Shown here: positions 56,696-64,000 of the stretch, piece after piece
Layout: the number at the start of each line of letters is the position of its first letter
Position numbering within the stretch: the stretch's first letter is position 1
The notes under the pieces: model-generated
Seen by the model: the letters and a program-made list of their open reading frames with translations, nothing else
Databases searched by the model: none
Told to the model about the DNA's origin: nothing
Assembly (NCBI GenBank): GCA_004764695.1
Contig: SMSO01000035.1
Span: 866,001 to 930,000 of the forward strand
DNA: 64,000 bases
DNA from: Schizochytrium sp. TIO01
Lineage: Eukaryota > Sar > Bigyra > Thraustochytrida > Thraustochytriidae
Direction of reading: 5' to 3'
Made by a program: the position numbers and the translations under genes

Positions 56696-59333
56696 TCACC
56701 AGTTATCCCAGTCATCATCACCATCATTAGATTTGCTTGTGGGCTTCGCTGCGATAGGTTTTGCTTTGATCTTATCGCGGCGTTGTGCAATCCGCTGGCG
56801 AGCCTCCTCACGTTTGCGGGCACGATCTTGTGATGTGCTAGAGGCCTCGCTTAAGCTAGGGCTAGGCGTGCGCTGAGATGAGGCTGAGAGGCCAAGTGTG
56901 CGAGCAGAGGCAGTTGAAGGTGCCTTGGGCGCCTTACTTCCTTCCGAAGTCATGTCTCCAAAGAAGTCTCCATTAGAGGGGACTTGAAGTTTCGAAGAGC
57001 TCGCTTGCTTTGTAAAGCTAGATGTGCTTCCAAAGCTACGCAGAGAGCCGGAATTGCTTACGTTAGAGTTTGTAAAGAGCAAATCTTCATCATCCCCATC
57101 ATCACCCCAACCACCAGCGCTTCCACTTCCACCAGCAGTAGCGCCATCATCATCGTTACTGTCATTAAAGAGGTCATCATCATCATCGTCTGCATCATTG
57201 CCCCATCCGCCCATAGAACCAGTGTCAGGGGCAGCTAGTTTACCAGATTTTAGTGAGAGTCCTTTCATCGGGGCGGGGTCGGGTCGCTGTATCTCTGCAC
57301 TCGCTGCTGGTAGAGGAGCAGGTGAGTCAGCCGTGGCTGGTGTTTGCGGACCACTCGAAGCACTTGCCTGAGATCCTGTTCCCCAGCCACGAGACAGAGA
57401 ACCGACCGCCCAGCCCGCCGCCTGTGAAAAGTACCCTGATGCGTTATCCAGAGCAGTAGAAGATCCTAGGCCTGCTGATGCGAGCGATGTTGAGGATCCA
57501 CCTGCTGAAAGGGAAGGCATCATGCTACTACCGATGCCCGCACCAGCTGAGGTGCCCCCGCCCTGTCGGGACTCAACGTCACGTTTCTTGGCTTCCTCTG
57601 ACTCGCGGCGTTGTTCCTCAGCACGCTTGATAGATATGGCTTTAAGATCTGCGACACACTTCTCAACAATTTGAAACGCCATCTCTCGTACATCGGGTGA
57701 TGGGTCAATGAGAGCATACGCCAAAGAGGGAATAACCTTGCCAGCCAGCGAAGATGAGTCTCCTTCGAGATACACCAAACCAGCCTTTAGACCACGGAGG
57801 CCAGACATGCGTGCTGGCACAAAAGGGTCGCGAACAGCCTGCGGAAATGAAGAGAGGATTACCTTCTTCCGGGTCTCTTCATTAAAGTTAGCCAAAAGTT
57901 TGTTCAGGCAGATGAGCGTGTTCGTACGGATTGCTGGCTCCTTATCCTGCTGACTCTGCACAAGGTGACGCAAGAGAGTCTCGTTGAGAGTCTTGGGCGC
58001 AAGTTGGGGTGCCAAGGAGACGACACATTTAATGGTCAACTCACGCAACAAAGGCGCAGCATCCCGGAATCCACTTGCCACTTGCGGGAACAGTTGTTCA
58101 TTGATGATTTTATCATCGATGTATTTAATGAAAGACGAGAGTTTTTGCAGTAGTGCAGCTCGCAAGGCTCGATCTTGCGACCCAAAGAGCTCCACGAGTA
58201 CAGGAACCACCATTCTCTTGACATCCTCTGTCTCATCCATATCTGCTGCTATTTGGAGAAACGGCACTAGCAGCATCGTTGCAAGTGGGCTCACGCGGAG
58301 GGAGCCAGGGGCATTAGACCCTGGAACGCTGGTGCCTGGCGCCCCAGGTTCCGCGTATCGAAACGCACTGCGAAGTGCAGGCAGGATCTTGTACCGATTC
58401 GTATCTTTTGGAAACCGAGGCAGCATCTCCGGAAGTTTTTGAATGAATGGAGCCCTCTCAGCATCTGTCTTGAGTTGAAGCTCCTCTAAAAACGAGAGGG
58501 CCGAAAACATTTCATTGCGAAATAAATACTTGAAACTCGGATGTTTGAGCAACTTCTTGCAATCCGGGCGCTCTCCAGGCGTGTCCGCAGTCATGAGTCG
58601 ATAGACCTTGTGCATCTGCGAAGGAATCTGTCGCAAATTGTCAAACACCGTGATATCGGTCACGGGCCCACTGAAGCACTCGAAGAGCACACGTCCCAGT
58701 GCGAACACATCAACGGGCGCTGGTCCTTCCGCTGTGGAGTTCATGAAGCTCCACTTATTTGCAAGTCGTTCTGGAGGCTTGTACTTTGCTGCAATAACAT
58801 TCGGGTTTTCGCGGAACAGCCGGTCCGGGCCCGTTGGGTCCATTTCGCCGATGACGAAGAACCCTGCCAGTTTCCAGTCACCTCCGCGCGTCACCATGAT
58901 GCTTTCCAGGGAGATGTTTGCCGTGACAGAGCTTGCAGTCCTCATTAATGAAACCGAGAGCCTGGAGGATCGCGTGAAATCCCCAGCCGACAGCCATTTT
59001 CTTCTTATCTTCAGAGGAGCCCTCCTTGGCGTCAAAATCGCGGAGCCATGATTCAAGTGTGGACACAGCGTCTGTGACGATGAAAATCTCCGTGTCAGAG
59101 TCGAGGCCGTCGCGATAGGTCAGTACATTTGGGTGCCGCAAGGTCTTAATGCGTTTGAAGAAGTTTTCAGCAAGCTCTAAATCCTGCGAGGAGGCGGCCT
59201 TCTTATCAAACTTGAGCACGCTCACTGGCTCGCCAGACTTGCGCTTGCGACCATCGTGTAGCGCCCAGCCGCACGAGAGACCGCAAACGCGATCACCAAC
59301 ATCGTACGGCAGCGAAGAGCTTTTGTTGCCCAT
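56696..59333 (-). CDS. SCYL1: SCYL1-like pseudokinase with HEAT repeats, apparent 1-base frameshift
   Basis: Homologue of SCY1-like pseudokinases, which work in COPI/Golgi traffic and tRNA export. The N-terminus fits SCYL1 closely: GWALHDGRKRKSGEPVSV, then FKRIKTLRHPNVLTYRDGL. HRD is HGN and DFG is GFF, so catalysis is not expected. HEAT-like helices follow (about residues 215-560), then a Ser/Gly/Asp-rich tail with WGNDADDD motifs, a basic coiled stretch and the ending DDDWDNW. The frame is broken at 58917-58919: an extra A in GGCAAACATC shifts LCHGK... out of frame, and dropping one A gives continuous HGN-ISLESIMV, total 878 aa. No GT-AG intron can explain it. This could be a base-calling error, a real disabling mutation or recoding. 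MGNKSSS at the start is a good N-myristoylation signal. Family length is about 800 aa. Confidence 0.9.
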
Positions 59334-59501
59334 GCTCCAGACGCAAGAATAAAAAGATACCTACCCAAGCTCACGCTCAGCCTTTACGAGCTCGCAACAA
59401 CACGGGCCGCGAGACTCGCCAATCTGCTGATCAGGCTCTGCTTATTATTGTCTGTCTGTTGATTGTTTTTTTCTTTCTTCATGTTTCTCTCTTTCTACTG
59501 A

Positions 59502-59888
59502 TTATTTTTGCTTTTCAAGTTTATTTTTTAATTTAAAACAAACAAACAACAAAAACATACAACAAAAACCCATTGTAGACATGAAGGCATCAGTTCTCAA
59601 GTTTTCTTTCAGCCTTTGCAAATTCTTCAAGTACTCGTTGCAGGAGGAAGTTCGGGTTCTCTCGTTCGCCACTCCTCCTTTTCGCCGCGGTTGGAGGGAT
59701 GGTGATATATCCCCCAGCGTTGGCAAGGTCGCAGTAGCAGCTTTGGGAAAAAAGGCACCATCAGAGCATCCTTCTAAACGAGAAAAAAGCGTTGACAAGT
59801 CTGCAGCTTGACCCCTTGCACACAAGCATGGTATGGACTCCTCCCGAACCTCACGATACATCTTGGCCGACCTGGTTGCGAACGCCAT
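59502..59888 (-). CDS. Possible 128-aa protein with C-terminal hydrophobic tail
   Basis: Unrecognised. From ATG 59888 (GTAATGG context, with in-frame upstream ATGs also available). The sequence is not repeat-derived: MYREVREESIPC, LFSRLEGC, then a helical NEYLKNLQRLKENLR followed by a hydrophobic GFCCMFLLFVCF and basic end, like a small tail-anchored protein. The last 20 codons run into A/T-rich DNA, so the tail could be chance. It lies upstream of SCYL1 on the same strand. Confidence 0.3.
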   Translation of the reverse strand: MAFATRSAKMYREVREESIPCLCARGQAADLSTLFSRLEGCSDGAFFPKAATATLPTLGDISPSLQPRRKGGVANERTRTSSCNEYLKNLQRLKENLRTDAFMSTMGFCCMFLLFVCFKLKNKLEKQK

Positions 59889-60927
59889 TACGAGTGAGAG
59901 TCCACGACCACGAGTTCTCTTTGCTCCAAAGGTCGTCACCACGAGCAGTGGAACTGCGGAGCAAGAAAGGAGGGAACTTTCAACGAGGTGAAACGAGTCA
60001 CTTCTGTGAACATAGATCGACATATAGTACCTGCTCAGGGTTGGTTAAAATCAACAACAAAAAGTTCCATTTGCCTCACGCTGTTGAGGTGGCTATGGCA
60101 GCGTTCATAGACAGCATAGTGAACAATCAAATGGGTATCTTGTGGAAGCAGTGCGGAGTCACTAAGCAAAGCCAAGCATCTCGAAAGCCATGGCACCAAA
60201 GAAAGCATCCAAGCCCTTTCCTTTTCTTTTTTCTTTTTTAAAATTAAAATTAAAAAATAAAATAAAATGATCATGCAATTCGTAAATAAATCTAAAGCCT
60301 ATAAGGAAAAGAGAACTTTACCCCCAACGCAACAAGAGCTTTTACAGCAGAGTATGCATCAATCTTGCGTGAAATTTGAGAAGAACGTGAGGCACGTATG
60401 CGATTGGGGGAATCCATGGCAGGCGCTTCTGTATGAAGATATTAGACATGAAAATAATCGAGACTGCAGAGCAGCGAGACGATCGCGTTACCCTGTAAAT
60501 ACGGTTAATACTCATAACTGCTGCTATACAAAGTATTAGGTCCTAACTAAATCGAATCTCAGCAGACATGATGGTAGCGACCAGACGCAGCATTAAATGC
60601 TTCCTCACTACTCAGAGGCAATGAGTTTAAATCTACTCACTCGGGGGAAATCCCAAGCCTAAACAATGACCCATTCGCGTGGAGGGCGAAGTTAATATTA
60701 TGGATTATGTATATCGATGCTGAGCATAAATGTTTTATTGCTTGTATCGTTAGTTTGGCATTTCAAAGGTGAACGGCCACTGTTTTACAAAAGAAGCATA
60801 TCGCTTATGTATAACCTACATATTACAGATCAATATTGACCTTCAAAAATAGCTGCCGTTGTTGGAGGGTGCCATCATGGCTAACTGTACAGGATTTTCG
60901 GTAAGCAGTGTCGATAAATGGCCGGCC

Positions 60928-61319
60928 TCATCTCCTGTTACTCCTGCCCAGCTTGATAACCTTAGAAGCCTCGCTGCTGTCCATCCCATACATCTTTCTA
61001 AGCTGTTCTTTAGATTTTAAGGCCATGTCCAGCTTAAGAGCAACTCCAAAATCTGTCTTGAATTCTATCTAAGCCGAAATTATATGTGGAGGTTCTCAAA
61101 CAGCTTTCATCTCCAATCTCTGTTGTCGATAGTCCCAATCGCCTTATGGTCATCGCCCATTATCTGAGTCCACGCCTGGTTCCACATGGTATCGTATTTC
61201 TATTTCAACCAACGCATGATCTTCTCCTCCATAATCACAAGTTCATGTGATTCCAAACGCAATGTCTTGCATATGAAATTCTGAGCCCTTTCCGTGCGCG
61301 TTCCCATGAAATCACCGGC
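60928..61319 (-). pseudogene. Decayed coding remnant
   Basis: Read on the minus strand, this stretch gives protein-like segments broken by stops: FMGTRTERAQNFICKTLR...MRWLK-stop, then WNQAWTQIMGDDHK...RDWR-stop. After a frame change comes FKTDFGVALKLDMALKSKEQ up to a TGA. The mix of charged helical residues is more protein-like than surrounding DNA. It may be a fragment of a mobile-element or host gene, but I cannot name the family. Confidence 0.3.
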
Positions 61320-61688
61320 TTAGATTATTTCTATGGTTTTCACTAGGACGTAGGTAAGACAAAGTATTAATATTACTATTACGCATATGTAATCGGTAGT
61401 AGGTACTAGTAGCTTTCCAAAGAACAAAAAGCAAAAACTCCTTTCTCTACCATATATGATTATTTAGGAGTGCCTATCTATGAAAATATAATACTAAAAG
61501 TCATTTTTGCGATGATTTTTAATGTAATTGATAATCAAATTTCTTCATCCTGACTCACGAAGAGACATCGCGTAAAGCATCATCCAGAGGCACCACGAGC
61601 CTTGTGGAAAAGACCGCGCCTTTCTTGGATAACGAGGGCGTGCGGGTTCTGAAGGGTTAATAAGTTTGCTGAAGGCTAAGGCTCAGCA

Positions 61689-62639
61689 ATGCAGAACGAA
61701 TCTCGAGCACGTGAGGGCCTTCGGGACTTCTTGGGGCTGGATGGCGAGCAACTTGACGGTCTCTTGGCGCACCTTCGCACGCAGTCAGCGGGTGAAATTC
61801 GCGCATATCTCGGTGCTCTTCTACCAGACACGCCCCCCATCCGAGCCTTCATTGGTCAAATCATAGGCGAGTCCGCCTCAAAGTCCAAATCCGCGCCGCC
61901 ACCTCCACCACCTGTGTCTACTGTATCTGCCTCAGCTTCGTCGGTATCTAAATCAACCAAATCTAAGAAGAAGAAGGGCTCACAAGGTGACAATGAAAGC
62001 ACGGGCGCTTCAGGGGCAACTCGCAAAACCAAATCTTCGGCAAAGTCTCCTTCTTCATCCTCTGCAGTTGCTGCATCTCCCTCTCGCACACCAGAAGAAC
62101 AAGCATTGTTCGAAAAGCGCAAGCGGAATCGTAAAATTATCACTGGAAATGAGGAAGCACGCCGCAATCCAGCTGTGCAAAACTGCCTCGAGTGTGGCAT
62201 GATCTATTATACGGAGGAGTACTCAAAGATGTCACGTTGTGCGTACTGCGACGACCCTCTAGGTAAAGGCCAAGCAAAACGAGCTCAAGATCGCCAACAG
62301 GAGCAAGACGAGGCCTTCTCAAGAGCATTGGCACACCGTGATAAGCTACTTGATTTTGATGCCACCTCGGCAGCTCGTACCAAGGTGTATGATGACCAGG
62401 CAGACTACTTTGAAATGGACCTTGACGTGATGGACTCAAAATGGGCAACAACGACGGAGAAGGAGGAAATGAAAGCTAAAGTGGAAGCTCGCAGGGATGC
62501 TGAGGAGGAGGCAGCTCGAAAAATCACCCTCACGTTCGATCTGGCAGGCCGCCGAATTATCCAGGACTCCGCGATTCGCGGCACCGCTGCCGGCGCTGTG
62601 TATGATTCTATTGCAGCTGCTTTGGCCGCGTCTCAGTAA
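61689..62639 (+). CDS. TRIP4: TRIP4/ASC-1 (Rqt4) homologue, C2HC5-type zinc-finger protein
   Basis: Single exon, 316 aa from ATG 61689. TRIP4 (Rqt4 in yeast) is a subunit of the ASCC/RQT complex that splits collided ribosomes in quality control; in animals it also acts as a transcription coactivator. The zinc finger lies at C166/C169 (NCLECGMIYY) and C184/C187 (RCAYCDD). Downstream is the hallmark AHRDKLLDFDATSAARTKVYDDQADYF, followed by DSKW and KITLTFDLAGRRI, matching human TRIP4 (HKDKLLEFDRTS, VIDDESDYF, VTIDFAGRKI). The N-terminal 60 residues (LRDFLGLDGEQLDGLLAHL) resemble the helical region of the family, joined by a Ser/Lys-rich linker. The ASCH domain of animal TRIP4 is absent, as in yeast Rqt4. 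Start and stop are clean and the context is good. Confidence 0.93.
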   Translation: MQNESRAREGLRDFLGLDGEQLDGLLAHLRTQSAGEIRAYLGALLPDTPPIRAFIGQIIGESASKSKSAPPPPPPVSTVSASASSVSKSTKSKKKKGSQGDNESTGASGATRKTKSSAKSPSSSSAVAASPSRTPEEQALFEKRKRNRKIITGNEEARRNPAVQNCLECGMIYYTEEYSKMSRCAYCDDPLGKGQAKRAQDRQQEQDEAFSRALAHRDKLLDFDATSAARTKVYDDQADYFEMDLDVMDSKWATTTEKEEMKAKVEARRDAEEEAARKITLTFDLAGRRIIQDSAIRGTAAGAVYDSIAAALAASQ

Positions 62640-64000
62640 CCAAGGCAAATGTTTGTATCCCCTTTGTTAGACCAGTAAGGACAAATATACTCTATTACTA
62701 CCTGATGTAGAACCATGTAAATCATGGAAACAAAATGACTATCTTCTCTGTCCTTGACGCTATCGTAGAAATCCCCCCATCCTTTGTTTGGCTGAGATGC
62801 TGTTTATCATTTTCATACAGTAACATATTGTCTGCAAAGCCGTTGATGTAATCCTTGTCCTGCGGGGATCATATTGCAGAATCTTATCAGAGCCCGGCCA
62901 CATCTTATCTTTTATACTCATTGTGATTTCATTCATAAAAATGAGCCTTTAAACTGTGTATGTCTTCATGTCAAAGTTGTGTTGACCGAAAGTCTCCGAA
63001 CACCAACCGACTGTGCTTTTATCCTTTGACCAGTCCGGTAGCCCTTGATCGCCAAGTCTCGCAACGTCTGCATTCTCTCGTCTTTCAAGAAAAAACTACT
63101 ATATTGAATCGACTGAGAGGATTTTATGGCTGCGAAAATTGTTCGCGTATATGAAATTCTAACTATACAAGTAAAAAAGCACTCCACCAATTTTGTTATA
63201 CGAGTCAACTTCCAGGGCATGTTCTCGTTAGTAGAAGAACTCGTCGTGTCGCGCAGCACACTACCTCGAGACCTTCATAGTTTCGTAACACCCAGAATAC
63301 CGTCTGGAAGAGCTGTGAGCCTGAAATTTATAGTCCATTTATCGCCGATTACGACTACTACCTGCTAGTATAATTGTTATCTGATCAGCTAATGATGGTC
63401 GTTGTAGTGAGATTCTCTTCCAAACACGAAGAGTCATAAATCCTCAAAATACATGGCTCTTGAGCAATGAATCTACAAGGTATCGTCAGTGGATATCATT
63501 GTTCCATGTCGTTTATCTTTATAGGAATATCTAACTTTTGCGAACATCTCCACAATTATCAAGTGATGATATATCTCTTCAAACGAAGAGAATTCTCTCT
63601 GTGGATCTACTTTTCTGGGTCAATCAGTCAGTGTTGCTCCGAAGCCTCCGTGGGTGTATTAAAGAACTTTGGAAATACAAATATGGAGGTGCTTAGTGAA
63701 TTGCATTATTATTAAATTAAATCGGATAAATGAAAACTCTCTATATACCCCTCATACTGCCCGGAAGAAGTGAGTGCCGCCGGCTCCAGTGGAGGCAAGT
63801 CTTTACAAAGCAAGTCAGGTCTCTGGATAAGCAAACCCGAACTGCAACCAGGTACTGGTAGCCGGAGGCAACGGGAGACAAAGGGTCAAGGCCGAGAGGC
63901 CTTTTGCATTATCCCCACCCATACTTCAAATCACGTTTGCGTTGAACCCGACCGAAAGCGCAGCTTGCGCCCATCAGTGACAGCTTGAGTCGATCACAAC
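62640..64000. other. Terminal 1.4 kb, no gene seen
   Basis: A/T-rich with only short open frames lacking domain-like features. It includes the TRIP4 3' UTR. A gene starting beyond the window cannot be excluded. Confidence 0.6.

Larger units (their letters stand above)
59334..61688. other. 2.35-kb intergenic region with a small ORF and a decayed remnant
   Basis: Between divergent SCYL1 (-) and TRIP4/Rqt4 (+). It holds a possible small minus-strand ORF (59502-59888) and a degenerate coding-like stretch (60928-61319), listed separately. The remainder is A/T-rich without recognisable content. Confidence 0.5.

Noticed and set aside
58541-59051. Plus-strand frames of 135 and 147 codons opposite SCYL1
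   Set aside because: Antisense shadows of conserved SCYL1 coding sequence.

Overview
This is a window of eukaryotic nuclear DNA. The genes are mostly intron-free or carry a few short GT-AG introns of about 100-130 bp, with one of 365 bp. Start codons are ATG in purine-containing contexts, and the products are typical eukaryotic proteins: a RAD6-type E2, a Ras GTPase with a CAAX box, a VPS9 Rab5-GEF, a SCYL1 pseudokinase and a TRIP4/Rqt4 homologue. The PT-rich stem (PTxxPTxxPT) followed by long Cys-rich GCC2/GCC3 repeats in the giant gene is typical of stramenopile cell-surface proteins. My best guess is a thraustochytrid/labyrinthulomycete or related heterotrophic stramenopile. That placement is inference; no rRNA or other marker is present to confirm it.

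Layout. Positions 1-18,280 hold no gene I can support. This region is packed with microsatellites, including (TCAA)n, degenerate (ATTC)n, (TTTG)n, two (CAG)n tracts, (GAAA)n and GA runs, plus A/T-rich stretches, and its open frames are repeat-encoded. The gene-dense part starts abruptly at 18,281 with an intronless, strongly codon-biased P2-type cation ATPase (+). It is followed by a two-exon RAD6/UBE2A-like E2 with a long acidic tail (-), a two-exon orphan with paired CxxC motifs (-), and a 15,960-bp single-exon gene for a 5,319-aa type-I membrane protein (+). Next come a three-exon orphan with a partial WW-like motif (-), a PX-VPS9 protein (+), and a three-exon TPR protein with a 2OG-oxygenase-like C-terminus (+). 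After these lie poorly resolved small membrane-protein exons (-), a Ras GTPase with an N-terminal KHA/doublecortin-like ubiquitin-fold domain (+), a SCYL1 gene interrupted by an apparent 1-base frameshift (-), a possible small ORF (-), a decayed coding remnant (-) and a TRIP4/Rqt4 homologue (+). The last 1.4 kb looks non-coding.

The genes do not form an operon or one obvious pathway. Several act at membranes or in membrane traffic (PX-VPS9, Ras, SCYL1, the giant receptor-like protein, the ATPase), and two act in ubiquitin or ribosome quality control (RAD6, TRIP4).

The most novel items are the giant receptor-like protein, whose ectodomain carries paired beta-sandwich modules with a 244-245 aa period and a huge Cys-rich stalk and whose cytosolic tail is about 1,660 aa of mainly coiled coil, and the KHA-Ras fusion. 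Exon structures were deduced by eye from splice signals, reading phase and family conservation; no transcript data were available.
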